Shown: positions 13,759-21,773, numbered from the stretch's first letter. The stretch: DNA of 25,295 nucleotides from DASSFZ01 sp036514635 (GCA_036514635.1 DATBWU010000032.1:1-25295); one strand, 5' to 3'. Made by a program: numbers and translations. Notes: generated by a model from the letters alone, not told the origin.

Positions 13759-15633
13759 GTGACCCGTGAACCTGCACCCACACCGTCGGCCCGGCCCTCC
13801 TTCAGACAGTTTCGCCGGCTGCTCGCCTACGTGCGCCCGCACCGCGCTCGACTGGCGATCGCCTTGAGCGCGATCGCCGGAAGCAGCCTGCTCGGGCTGG
13901 CCGGGCCATACATGATCCGCTTCCTGGTCGATGCCATCGCGCCCGGCGGCGATCCCAGCAGCCTCAACACCGTCACGTTGATTCTGATCGCCATCTTCGC
14001 CGCGCAGAGCGTGCTCTACTTCATTCGAGGCTACCTGCTGGCCTACGTCGGCGAACGAGTGATGGTCGATCTGCGCCTGGGATTGTACGAGCACCTGCAA
14101 GGCCTGTCGCTGGCTTTCTTCACGGAGCGACGCACCGGCGAATTGGTTTCGCGCCTGACCAACGACGTGGCAACCGTGCGCGGCGTCGTCACCAGCGACA
14201 TCGCCACCGCGTTAGCGCAGGGACTGACCTTTATCGGCGCGCTGCTCTTGATCATCGTGACCAACTGGCGATTGACGCTGTTCATGCTGGCGTTCATCCC
14301 GCCGGTCATGCTGTTCGCGATCTTCTTCGGCCGGCGGCTGCGCAAGCTATCCTCGCAGGTGCAGGACGAGCTCGCCAATGCGACGGCCGTGCTGGAAGAA
14401 TCGACCGCCGGCGTGCGCGTCGTCCAATCGTTCGCGCGCGAGCGTTACGAGATCGGCCGCTATCGCACGAGCATCGAATCGGCCTTCGGGCTGGCGATGC
14501 GGCGCACCCGCATCTCGTCTCTGTTTGGCCCGCTCATTTCGTTCCTCGCCTTCGGGTCGATCGTCGCGATCTTGTGGTTCGGCGGGCAGGAGGTGCTGGC
14601 GGGGCGATTGAGTGCCGGACAACTCGTCACGTTCCTCATCCTCACACTGACACTCGCCGGATCAATCGGCCAGTTCAGCGGGCTATGGACCGGCCTGCAG
14701 GAAGCGCTCGGCGCGACGCAGCGGCTGTTCGAGATTCTGGATACCGAGTCGGACATCGTCGAGCAGCCCGACGCCAAACCTCTGCCGCGCATCGCGGGGC
14801 GCATCACATTTGAGAACGTCTCATTTGCCTATCGCCCCCTTGCCCCGCGACCGGGCCTGCCCGCGCCCGGTGTCCTGCGCGACGTGTCGATCGACGTGCC
14901 GCCCGGCGAAGTGCTGGCGCTGGTCGGGCCGAGCGGCGCGGGCAAGTCGACACTCGTCAATCTGATCCCACGCTTTTACGATCCGACGGCCGGCTGCATT
15001 CGCATCGACGGCATCGACATCCGGACGGTGACGGTGAAGAGCCTGCGCGAGCAGATCGGCATCGTGCCGCAGGAGACGCTGCTGTTCGGCGGGACGGTGC
15101 GCGAGAACATCCTGTACGGCAAACTCGACGCCGGCGAAGGAGACATGATCGAGGCAGCGCAGGCGGCCAACGCGCACGAGTTCATTCAACACCTGCCGCA
15201 AGGCTACGACGCGATCGTTGGCGAGCGCGGCGTGAAGCTGAGCGGCGGCCAGCGCCAGCGCATCGCCATCGCGCGGGCGATCTTGAAAGACCCGCGCATC
15301 CTGCTGCTGGACGAAGCGACCTCGTCGCTCGACAGCGAGAGCGAAGGGTTGGTGCAGGAGGCGCTGGAGCGATTGATGGCGGGCCGGACGAGCGTCGTGA
15401 TCGCGCATCGCCTGAGCACGGTGCAGCACGCGCACCGCATCGCCGTGCTGGACGAAGGTCGATTGGTCGAGCTCGGAACACACGAAGAACTCATGGCGTT
15501 AGACGGCCTGTACGCACGGTTGTATCGTATACAGTTCCGCTTGGAAGAGCCTGCGCACGAGCCTGAGGTAGCGGAGACCGGGCCGGTGAAGCGGCGCCAG
15601 CGAATGAGCCTGCTGAGGCAGTTGGGTATGTGA
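13759..15633 (+). CDS. ABC exporter, fused membrane and ATP-binding domains (MsbA-like)
   Basis: A 624-residue half-transporter that works as a homodimer or heterodimer in the inner membrane, exporting lipids, drugs or peptides. The N-terminal six-helix ABC_membrane domain (about 25-310, from LLAYVRPHRARLAIALS) precedes the ATPase domain with Walker A GPSGAGKST (390-398), signature LSGGQRQRIAIARAIL (494 on), Walker B ILLLDEATSSLDSES (Asp518-Glu519) and H-loop VIAHRLSTV. The start is unclear: GTG 13759 fits the promoter and would be leaderless, while the longer TTG at 13723 lies in the -35 box. The C-terminus is basic (KRRQRMSLLRQLGM). It is followed 26 bp later by the M50 protease on the same strand. 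Substrate unknown. Confidence 0.92.
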   Translation: MTREPAPTPSARPSFRQFRRLLAYVRPHRARLAIALSAIAGSSLLGLAGPYMIRFLVDAIAPGGDPSSLNTVTLILIAIFAAQSVLYFIRGYLLAYVGERVMVDLRLGLYEHLQGLSLAFFTERRTGELVSRLTNDVATVRGVVTSDIATALAQGLTFIGALLLIIVTNWRLTLFMLAFIPPVMLFAIFFGRRLRKLSSQVQDELANATAVLEESTAGVRVVQSFARERYEIGRYRTSIESAFGLAMRRTRISSLFGPLISFLAFGSIVAILWFGGQEVLAGRLSAGQLVTFLILTLTLAGSIGQFSGLWTGLQEALGATQRLFEILDTESDIVEQPDAKPLPRIAGRITFENVSFAYRPLAPRPGLPAPGVLRDVSIDVPPGEVLALVGPSGAGKSTLVNLIPRFYDPTAGCIRIDGIDIRTVTVKSLREQIGIVPQETLLFGGTVRENILYGKLDAGEGDMIEAAQAANAHEFIQHLPQGYDAIVGERGVKLSGGQRQRIAIARAILKDPRILLLDEATSSLDSESEGLVQEALERLMAGRTSVVIAHRLSTVQHAHRIAVLDEGRLVELGTHEELMALDGLYARLYRIQFRLEEPAHEPEVAETGPVKRRQRMSLLRQLGM

Positions 15634-15659
15634 GTGGGAAAGTTGAAAGGAGAGTAGAC

Positions 15660-16805
15660 TTGAGTTCAGAGCCGGAGTCAATGGGCAGCCTGGAAACGCT
15701 GGCGCAACTGCGATCGGCGCTCAACAGCGTGATGGCACTGGATAGCCACACCGCGCTCGACAGCGGCGTGTACGAGTTTCGCGGGCGCTTGGTCGTCAGC
15801 TCGGAAGAAGCCTTCGACCACATCTACGGTCGATTTACCGAATTGGGCTACACGCCGATGCTGATTCGCCGCAACGGGCAGGAGGTCGTCATCGCGCGGC
15901 GCGGTGTGGTCAGGCCGCGCGCGTTGAATCCGAGTGTCAACGCGATCCTGTTTATCCTGACTGCCTTGAGCACGCTCGTCGTCGGCGCAGCTTACGGGAA
16001 CGAAGCGCTTGCCAACGATCCGAACCCGTTCGAGACCCTTTTCGGGAATCCCGTCTTGCTGCTGGGTGGTCTGCCGTATGCCCTGACGCTGCTGGGGATC
16101 CTGGGCGTGCACGAGATGGGACACTACGTCCTGGCACGCATTCACAAGGCCGCCGTCACCTTGCCCTACTTCATCCCCATGCCGTTCGGCTTCGGCACGA
16201 TGGGAGCTGTCATCCTGTTACGGTCGCCGATCAAGAACCGCCGCCAGTTGTTCGACATCGGTGTGGCCGGCCCCCTGGCCGGGCTGGTGCTGGCGATACC
16301 GCTGCTGATCGCCGGGCTGGCGACATCCGAGATTCATCCCTCGCTCAATGTGCCCGGCGGCCAGGAAGGCAACTCGATCCTGTATCTCCTGTTGAAATTG
16401 CTGGTCAAGGGTCGCATTCTGCCCGGCGGCGGTGAAGACGTTTTCTTGAATGCCATTGCGTTTCCGGCCTGGTTTGGCCTGTTTGTCACCTCGATCAACC
16501 TGCTGCCCATCGGCTCGCTCGACGGCGGCCACGTGACCTACGCCGTGTTCGGGCGGCAACAATGGACGATCGCCCGCGCCGCGTGGCTGTTGATGCTGGC
16601 CGGCGGTGTGGTGCTGCTGGTGCTGCGGCCCGAGCTGGCGTTCGCGAACGTCTGGTTGTTCTGGGCGCTCTTGGTGCAGATCTTCGGCGTGATGCACCCG
16701 CCGCCGCTCGACGACATCACGCCGCTCGATCCGAAACGGCGCGCGTTGGGCATCTTCACGATGATCCTGTTCGTGATGCTCATCGTCCCGATCCCGTTCA
16801 GTTGA
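15660..16805 (+). CDS. Site-2 protease family (M50) membrane metalloprotease
   Basis: Intramembrane zinc protease of the S2P/M50 family, 381 aa from a TTG at 15660. It has an HEMGH zinc motif (151-155) in LGILGVHEMGHYVLAR, a conserved GTMGAVILLRSPIKNRRQLFDIGVAGPLAG block and the third zinc ligand in GSLDGGH (Asp288). Several hydrophobic segments span the membrane. The N-terminal 80 residues are soluble and unlike the core. The layout recalls the cyanobacterial/plastid EGY-type branch. TTG is chosen because GGAG lies 7 bases upstream; a GTG at 15630 overlapping the ABC stop is an alternative start and would couple the two genes. A substrate such as an anti-sigma factor cannot be named. Confidence 0.92.
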   Translation: MSSEPESMGSLETLAQLRSALNSVMALDSHTALDSGVYEFRGRLVVSSEEAFDHIYGRFTELGYTPMLIRRNGQEVVIARRGVVRPRALNPSVNAILFILTALSTLVVGAAYGNEALANDPNPFETLFGNPVLLLGGLPYALTLLGILGVHEMGHYVLARIHKAAVTLPYFIPMPFGFGTMGAVILLRSPIKNRRQLFDIGVAGPLAGLVLAIPLLIAGLATSEIHPSLNVPGGQEGNSILYLLLKLLVKGRILPGGGEDVFLNAIAFPAWFGLFVTSINLLPIGSLDGGHVTYAVFGRQQWTIARAAWLLMLAGGVVLLVLRPELAFANVWLFWALLVQIFGVMHPPPLDDITPLDPKRRALGIFTMILFVMLIVPIPFS

Positions 16806-16879
16806 TCGACGAAGGCCCAAAGACGAAGGACGAATGATGTCCGTCATCAGTCATTCGTCCTTTGTCCTTCGTCACGTCA
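16803..16879. terminator. Heptad palindrome between the M50 and MBL genes
   Basis: From 16803 the units are TGATCGA, CGAAGGC, CCAAAGA, CGAAGGA, CGAATGA, then the complementary run TGTCCGT, CATCAGT, CATTCGT, CCTTTGT, CCTTCGT. The arms match 15 of 16 bases around 16822-16873. The M50 TGA (16803-16805) and the MBL TGA (16872-16874) are both part of the array. It probably terminates both genes. Confidence 0.65.
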
Positions 16880-17495
16880 GAAACGGATTGTACCGGCGCT
16901 CCTGGCCGATCGTCGTCGGCGGGCCGTGCCCGGAATACACGGTTACGTCGTCGGGCAAGGTGAGCAGTTGCTCGCGGATGCTGGTGATCAGCCTATCGAA
17001 ATCGCCGCCGGGCAGATCGGCCCGACCGATGCTTCCCTGAAACAGCACGTCCCCTCCGAAGACCGCTTTCTCCTTTTCCAGATAAAACACGACGTGGCCG
17101 GGCGTGTGACCCGGCGCAAAGCGCGTCTCGAAGCGCAATGTGCCCACTTCGAGAATCTGGCCGTGTTCGAGCGCGATGGCCGGATCGGGCACGGGCCGCA
17201 TCGGGATGTTCCACAAGCGCGCGCCGCCGTCGACACGCAGCAACGGCAGATCGAGCGGATGCATCGCCACGGGCGCGCGCGTCGCATCGGCCACCTCCGC
17301 GGCCGCGCCGATGTGATCGAAGTGGGCGTGCGTCAGCAAGATGAGATCGATTGGGGCGTTCAGCGACTGAGCGGCGGAGAGAATGTCCGACGCGCCCCAG
17401 CCGGGGTCGATGACGGCAGCGCGATGCGTGTCACCGCAAACGGCGAGGTAGCAATTGGTTTGGAGGGGACCTACGGCCAGCGTGTGAACGATCAT
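16872..17495 (-). CDS. MBL-fold metallo-hydrolase, glyoxalase II-like
   Basis: A cytosolic metallo-beta-lactamase-fold hydrolase of 207 aa. It has the zinc motif THAHFDH (55-61), a second His in FAPGHTPGH, an Asp in FGGDVLFQGSIGRAD, and the terminal His in YSGHGPPTTIGQERRYNPF. This arrangement matches the YcbL/glyoxalase II-like subgroup, which cleaves S-lactoylglutathione or other thioesters; the natural substrate is uncertain. The ATG at 17495 overlaps the stop of the upstream small gene by four bases (ATGA), so the two are co-translated. The stop lies in the heptad array. Confidence 0.93.
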   Translation of the reverse strand: MIVHTLAVGPLQTNCYLAVCGDTHRAAVIDPGWGASDILSAAQSLNAPIDLILLTHAHFDHIGAAAEVADATRAPVAMHPLDLPLLRVDGGARLWNIPMRPVPDPAIALEHGQILEVGTLRFETRFAPGHTPGHVVFYLEKEKAVFGGDVLFQGSIGRADLPGGDFDRLITSIREQLLTLPDDVTVYSGHGPPTTIGQERRYNPFLT

Positions 17496-17755
17496 CTTGC
17501 GCGCGGAGCCGGTACAGCGGCGCGCCCGCTCGCCGCGCGGGCTTCCTGCACCCAGGCTTCCATCGCCACCAGGTCGAGGTTGTTAGCGGCGCACCATTTC
17601 CTGAACTGTTCGAGGCGCACGCGCGGATCGCCCGCCTCGTGCATCGGGTCGGCTCTCCGCTCTTCGGCCATGATCTCGGCGAAGCGCCCCAACATGCGCA
17701 ACTGCTCAGTGTCGAGCTTGTCGATCACATTCGTCAGTTTGTCACGCTCGTCCAT
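17492..17755 (-). CDS. Small unknown protein coupled to the MBL hydrolase
   Basis: 87 residues beginning MDERDKLTNVIDKLDTEQ; charged and mostly helical, with a Cys/Trp-containing middle (RKWCAANNLDLVAMEAWVQ) and an Ala/Arg/Pro-rich tail. Family not recognised. Supported by an extended -10 box just upstream (17776-17784), a GGGGGAGG Shine-Dalgarno stretch close to the ATG and an ATGA overlap with the MBL gene. Function unknown; a partner of the hydrolase is possible but unproven. Confidence 0.6.
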   Translation of the reverse strand: MDERDKLTNVIDKLDTEQLRMLGRFAEIMAEERRADPMHEAGDPRVRLEQFRKWCAANNLDLVAMEAWVQEARAASGRAAVPAPRAR

Positions 17756-17775
17756 GCCTCCCCCGTCAGGGCACG

Positions 17776-17784
17776 ATTATAACA
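17776..17784 (-). promoter_or_regulatory. Extended -10 promoter of the small gene and MBL gene
   Basis: TG-T-TATAAT on the minus strand, about 21 bp upstream of the ATG, fits an extended -10 promoter. No good -35 box is present, which is normal for this type. Confidence 0.5.
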
Positions 17785-17844
17785 TGGTTGGCTCATGTTC
17801 GATACGAGTAGGGTGCAGCACCTGACTGGGGAAAGCCCTGCCCC

Positions 17845-18425
17845 ATGCGGATCGGCCAGCGGCGCGGTCACCCACCGGTACGCGCCTTCCTGGGCATCCC
17901 GCTCCTCGTTCGCGAAAAACCGATCGGCATGATCGGCATCGCCAACCGGCCCACTCGTTATACCGACGATCACGAACGCTTGCTGGTCACGTCTGCCGCA
18001 CAGGTCGCTATTACATCGCGGCGGAAATACCCCAACGGTTTGTCATGCTGAGCGGAGCGAAGCATCCCGCCCATAGTGCCGAGACTCTTCGCTTCGCTCA
18101 GAGTGACAACCATTGGCTCATTTAAGCCCAGGAGCACTATGGTGATCCACACCGCCCAGTTGTATGAAGAGCTGACCGCGACCCAAGAAGACCTCGAGCG
18201 CAAAATCATCCCCTACGCTCGCCGTCACCGACGACGGGCGAGGGTTTGACCTCAAAGAAGTGAGGCAGGATAATACCGGACACTTCGGGATTATGGGCAT
18301 GCGCGTCAGATTCTTGCCCGTTCACAACCTGGCCGGCCTCGAAGACCTAGCGCGGCGACTATCAACCTTGGGCAAGCGGCCGCCGATTCGACGCCGGCAA
18401 CGAGGATTTCTTGTCCACGCAACGA
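17845..18425 (+). pseudogene. Decayed GAF-domain sensor histidine kinase
   Basis: Fragments of one kinase can be read in order on the + strand. About 17866-18015 gives a GAF-domain core (HPPVRAFLGIPLL..KPIGMIGIANRPTRYTDDHERLLVTSAAQ). About 18142-18204 continues as the linker helix after GAF (IHTAQLYEELTATQEDLERK). From 18224, in another frame, comes the HATPase G1/G2 region VTDDGRGFDL...NTGHFGIMGMRVR typical of NarL-type kinases. A third frame near 18383 keeps a DSTP..TRIS remnant of the last box. The phosphorylated-His domain and most of the ATPase domain are missing, and an inverted repeat sits at 18040-18109. It cannot encode a working kinase. Confidence 0.75.
18040..18109. repeat. Inverted repeat inserted in the kinase pseudogene
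   Basis: TTGTCA...TGAGCGGAGCGAAG and CTTCGCTTCGCTCA...TGACAA form a near-palindromic element of 70 bp. The GAF-to-linker junction of the pseudogene is split by it. It is similar in build to the GCGAAGC-type repeats at 5704-5752 and 22950-23020, which suggests a recurrent mobile repeat. Confidence 0.65.
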
Positions 18426-18431
18426 GGGTCT

Positions 18432-19457
18432 ATGCGTGAAGTAGTGCCTGACATCGATCGCTGGCGCGCGCAAGGCGACAGAATCGCGCTGGCTACCGTA
18501 ATCCAAACCTGGGGATCGGCCCCGCGCGGCGTGGGCGCGAAGATGGCACTCACCGTCGATGGCAAGATCGCCGGATCGGTCAGCGGCGGTTGCGTAGAAG
18601 GCGCGGTGTTCGAAGCGGGGACACAGGTCATCCGATCGGGCGAACCGCAGCTGCTTCAGTTTGGCGTCGCCGACGAGACCGCATGGGAGGTCGGATTGGC
18701 GTGCGGGGGCAGCATCCGGATCTTCGTCCAGCCGCTCGACTCCGCTCTATACGAGGCTGTCCACGCCGCGCTGATAGACGAGCGCGCCGCCGTGACTATC
18801 ACCATCGTGCAGGGTCCCACGGACAGGCTCGGTCGCCAGATGATGCTACGCGACGATGGAAGCGTGGCCGGTTCGCTGGGCAGCGAGTTGGATCCGCCGG
18901 CGCTTGAAGCCGCGCGCACCGCCTTGAGCGAGGGCCAATCGAAGCACGTGCCGTTGGGCGATGTCGAGCTGTTTTTCGACGTGACACTCCCCTCACCCAC
19001 CCTCGTCGCCGTCGGCGGCGTGCATATCGCCATCGCGCTCGCGTCGATCGCCAAGGCACTGGGTTATCGCACCATCGTCGTCGATCCACGCCGCGCGTTC
19101 GGAAGCGAAGAACGCTTCCCGCACGCGGACCAACTGATCCGGGCCTGGCCGGATGAAGCGCTGGTGCAGATCGGCTTGAATCGCTCGACCGCCGTAGCGA
19201 TGCTCACGCACGATCCGAAACTCGACGACCCCGCGCTGATCATCGCGCTACCCAGCCCGGCGTTCTACGTCGGCGCGTTGGGCAGTCGCAAGACGCAGGC
19301 TGCGCGCCGCCAGCGTCTGCAGAAGGCCGGACTCACACAAGCGCAAATCAACCGCCTGCGCGGCCCAATCGGGCTGAACCTCGGCGCACGGACACCGGAG
19401 GAGATCGCGCTGTCGGTGATGGCGGAGATCGTCGCCGCACGCAACGGGCAGATCTGA
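18432..19457 (+). CDS. XdhC/CoxI-family molybdoenzyme maturation protein
   Basis: 341-residue protein of the XdhC/CoxI family, which binds molybdopterin cofactor and helps insert and sulfurate it in xanthine or CO dehydrogenase-type enzymes. The N-terminal XdhC_CoxI domain has GSAPRGVGAKMAL and SGGCVEG (51-57). The C-terminal Rossmann-like domain has VAVGGVHIAIALASIAKALG, a DPRRAFGSEERFPHAD motif, and YVGALGSRKTQAARR. The tail LGARTPEEIALSVMAEIVAARNG is family-typical. ATG 18432 is chosen over a TTG at 18411; GAGGG precedes it by six bases. No molybdoenzyme subunits are nearby, so its client is elsewhere. It directly follows the kinase pseudogene. Confidence 0.92.
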   Translation: MREVVPDIDRWRAQGDRIALATVIQTWGSAPRGVGAKMALTVDGKIAGSVSGGCVEGAVFEAGTQVIRSGEPQLLQFGVADETAWEVGLACGGSIRIFVQPLDSALYEAVHAALIDERAAVTITIVQGPTDRLGRQMMLRDDGSVAGSLGSELDPPALEAARTALSEGQSKHVPLGDVELFFDVTLPSPTLVAVGGVHIAIALASIAKALGYRTIVVDPRRAFGSEERFPHADQLIRAWPDEALVQIGLNRSTAVAMLTHDPKLDDPALIIALPSPAFYVGALGSRKTQAARRQRLQKAGLTQAQINRLRGPIGLNLGARTPEEIALSVMAEIVAARNGQI

Positions 19458-19484
19458 GCCAGTTCTCCCGCCAGCCTAAATCAC

Positions 19485-19519
19485 ACAGGCTGTTCCGGCA
19501 CGAGGTCGGAACAGCCTGT
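19485..19519. terminator. Hairpin between xdhC and tRNA-Asp
   Basis: A 13-bp perfect stem ACAGGCTGTTCCG/CGGAACAGCCTGT with a nine-base loop. It lies 28 bp after the xdhC stop and 14 bp beyond the 3' end of the opposite-strand tRNA, so it can end both transcripts. No long T tract. Confidence 0.6.
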
Positions 19520-19533
19520 ATGTTGTGTCACAG

Positions 19534-19606
19534 CGGGAGCGACGGGATTCGAACCCGCGGTCTCGGCCTTGACAGGGCCGCATGTTAGCCGCTACACCAC
19601 GCCCCC
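19534..19606 (-). tRNA. tRNA-Asp (GTC)
   Basis: On the minus strand the cloverleaf closes: acceptor GGGGGCG with CGCTCCC (one G.U pair), discriminator G73, D-stem GTGT/ACAT, anticodon stem CGGCC/GGCCG with loop CTGTCAA giving anticodon GTC, T-arm GCGGG-TTCGAAT-CCCGT. CCA is not encoded; the bases after G73 are CTG. It is isolated from other tRNAs. Confidence 0.95.
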
Positions 19607-19641
19607 AACGACGCGAATCATACCAGACGCCCCTTCGCTTG

Positions 19642-20694
19642 TCAACCGCAATCCACCAAAACCGACCGAAACGCGAGCAAGGCACGATCAATTTCATTCG
19701 CGGTCACCCAGGCGTGCGTCACTGCGCGAAAGCGGCGCTTGCCCACGGCGAACAGCAGCACGCCGCGCTCGGCCAGTCGCCGTTCGACCTGTGGCGCGTC
19801 GATCTTGACCTCGGGCGCTAAATCGAAATAGACCATGTTCGTCCACACCCGATCCGGATCGACGGCGAACCCAGGCGTGTCGGCCAGCCCTTCGGCCAAT
19901 CGCTTCGCGTGAGCATGATCCTCCGCCAGCCGATCGACCATCGTCTCCAGTGCGACAATGCCTGCGGCAGCGATGACGCCGGCCTGGCGCATCCCGCCGC
20001 CGACGACTTTGCGCGCACGACGCGCCTCCGCGATAAAGTCCTTCGGGCCGCACAACACCGATCCGACCGGCGCGCTCAGACCCTTGCTCAAGCAAAACGT
20101 CACCGAGTCGGCTTCGCGCGCGAGATCAGATGCCGGCACACCGAGCGCAATCGCCGCATTGAAGATGCGCGCGCCATCGATGTGTAGCTTCAGGCCGTGT
20201 TGTCGGGCTAATGCCGCAACCGATCGCGTATACTCCGCCGTCAGCGGCATGCCGCCCGTAGCATTGTGCGTGTTCTCCAGGCAGATCAGGCGCGTGCGCG
20301 CGTGGTGCGGATCGTCTTCCTGGATTGCGTTCTCGATGTCCTCCAGACGCAGTGTGCCATCGGGCCGATTCGGGATCGGATGCGGCACGACGCCGCCCAG
20401 GGCCGCCATCCCGCCCTGCTCGTTATTCAGGGTATGCGATCGGTCGCCCACGATCGCTTCGTCACCCCGGCGACAATGGGTCAACAGCGCGGCGAGATTA
20501 CCCATCGTCCCGCTCGCCACGAATAGCCCGGCTGCCTGTCCCATGCGCTCGGCGGCCATCTCTTCCAGCCGCTTCACCGTCCGATCGTCGCCGAGCACGT
20601 CATCGCCGACTTCGGCCCGCGCCATCGCCTGGCGCATCGCGGGCGTGGGCTGCGTCACGGTGTCGGAACGCAGATCGATCTTGCCGTTGATCAT
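19642..20694 (-). CDS. ltaE: Low-specificity threonine aldolase
   Basis: PLP enzyme that cleaves L-threonine or allo-threonine to glycine and acetaldehyde in the cytosol. 350 residues from ATG 20694: DLRSDTVTQPTPAMRQAM at the N-terminus, GDDVLGDDRTVKRLEE, HIDGARIFNAAIALG, and the PLP lysine in SVTFCLSKGLSAPVGSVLCG. The longer frame to 20781 is repeat-encoded and dropped. A short AAGG lies upstream of the ATG. Full length; possible substrate range not resolved. Confidence 0.93.
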   Translation of the reverse strand: MINGKIDLRSDTVTQPTPAMRQAMARAEVGDDVLGDDRTVKRLEEMAAERMGQAAGLFVASGTMGNLAALLTHCRRGDEAIVGDRSHTLNNEQGGMAALGGVVPHPIPNRPDGTLRLEDIENAIQEDDPHHARTRLICLENTHNATGGMPLTAEYTRSVAALARQHGLKLHIDGARIFNAAIALGVPASDLAREADSVTFCLSKGLSAPVGSVLCGPKDFIAEARRARKVVGGGMRQAGVIAAAGIVALETMVDRLAEDHAHAKRLAEGLADTPGFAVDPDRVWTNMVYFDLAPEVKIDAPQVERRLAERGVLLFAVGKRRFRAVTHAWVTANEIDRALLAFRSVLVDCG

Positions 20695-20743
20695 GTTGTG
20701 CCTTGTTCTAAAACGGAGAGCATTCGGTAATTCGCGGGCAGCG

Positions 20744-20910
20744 CCCGGTGACACATGCGGTGCAGTGCTCCCGTGAATCACCGGGCTAAAAAAGCGAAGC
20801 CTGCTGAAGCAGGCTGCTTGCCGCTTCAGCCGGATTGATCCGGATTTTCTTGATTAGCCCGACGATTTTGCGAAGCACCCCGTAGCGCAGCGGAGTGGGC
20901 ATCGTCGGGC
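20744..20910. repeat. Cluster of inverted repeats upstream of ltaE
   Basis: CCCGGTGA/TCACCGGG (20744-20751, 20778-20785), a perfect AGCCTGC-TGAA-GCAGGCT hairpin (20798-20815), and GCCCGACGAT/ATCGTCGGGC (20857-20866, 20901-20910) lie in sequence. The segment with GCGCAGCGGAGTGG resembles parts of 8641-8775 and 5857-5900. The 63-residue reading frame across it looks repeat-derived. Confidence 0.7.
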
Positions 20911-20960
20911 GACAGGCGTGAAGCAATTGCCGAACGCTCTCCAAACGTGATAAGTAATGG

Positions 20961-21773
20961 TCAATACTGTCGCACAATCGCCCGATATGCGGCTGGCTGC
21001 CGGCTTTGGATCGTCTGCAATTCCTCGCGGTGGCGGCGCACCTCGTCCAGATCGATGCGGGCCAGCGCGTAACCTTCGATTTCCTCGTCCACCCGTGCGA
21101 AGACCTGCCCGCGCGGGCCGATGATCATCGTTTCGCCGCAAAACGAGAGCGTGGCATCCTGCCCGATGCGATTGGCGGCCGCGACGAATAGCGAGTTCTC
21201 CAGCGCGCGCGCCATGAGATACGTCCGCCACTCCTCGGCGTTGGGCTTCTCCCAGTTCGCGCACACCACCAACAGGTCTACACCGTCCAGCGCGTAAGTG
21301 CGCGCCGCTTCAGGAAAGGCCGCGTCCCACCCTACTAACAAACCGGCATTCCCAAAGTCAGTCTCCAGGATCGGGAAGCGGAACCCGTTTCGGAAAGCCA
21401 ATTTCTCCTCGCCCTTCAGATGCACCTTGCGATACTCGCCGACAAGATCGCCGTCCGGGCCGACCATCACCGCCGAGTTGTACAGCACCGACTCGACCTT
21501 CTCTTTCGAGGGCAGGCCGAACGCGACGTACACGCCGAACTCGCTCGCGCGCTGGGCGATCAGATTGACCGATGGGCCGGGGACGCGCTGCGCGAAATCG
21601 GTGAAGCGCACGCCGCACTCGTAGCCCGTCGTCGCCAGTTCGGGGAAGACGATCAGATCGACTTTTTGCGCCAGCGCGATCTTCTCGATCCACTCCGACA
21701 TCTTGACCAGATTATCTTCCATCTGGTTCAGCTCGACTTGCAACTGAACACAAGCGATCGTCACTTCACGCAT
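20961..21773 (-). CDS. Nitrilase-superfamily protein lacking the catalytic cysteine
   Basis: 270-residue carbon-nitrogen-hydrolase-fold protein. The family signature is clear: Glu45 in VFPELATTGY and Lys116 in YRKVHLK. The third catalytic motif, usually xCYDxRFPE, reads LLVGWDAAFPEAAR, with Gly148 (GGG at 21330-21332) where the nucleophilic Cys should be. The rest of the fold (RALENSLFVAAANRIGQ, SFCGETMIIGPRGQV) is intact. It is therefore unlikely to hydrolyse amides or nitriles by the normal mechanism; it may be a pseudoenzyme with a binding or scaffold role. Start ATG 21773 has AAGGAGAA three bases upstream and a strong promoter at 21830-21858. Confidence 0.9.
   Translation of the reverse strand: MREVTIACVQLQVELNQMEDNLVKMSEWIEKIALAQKVDLIVFPELATTGYECGVRFTDFAQRVPGPSVNLIAQRASEFGVYVAFGLPSKEKVESVLYNSAVMVGPDGDLVGEYRKVHLKGEEKLAFRNGFRFPILETDFGNAGLLVGWDAAFPEAARTYALDGVDLLVVCANWEKPNAEEWRTYLMARALENSLFVAAANRIGQDATLSFCGETMIIGPRGQVFARVDEEIEGYALARIDLDEVRRHREELQTIQSRQPAAYRAIVRQY

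Noticed and set aside
20786..20977. 63-residue frame after the ltaE leader
   Set aside because: It is built from the inverted repeats at 20798-20910; no ribosome-binding site or homology.
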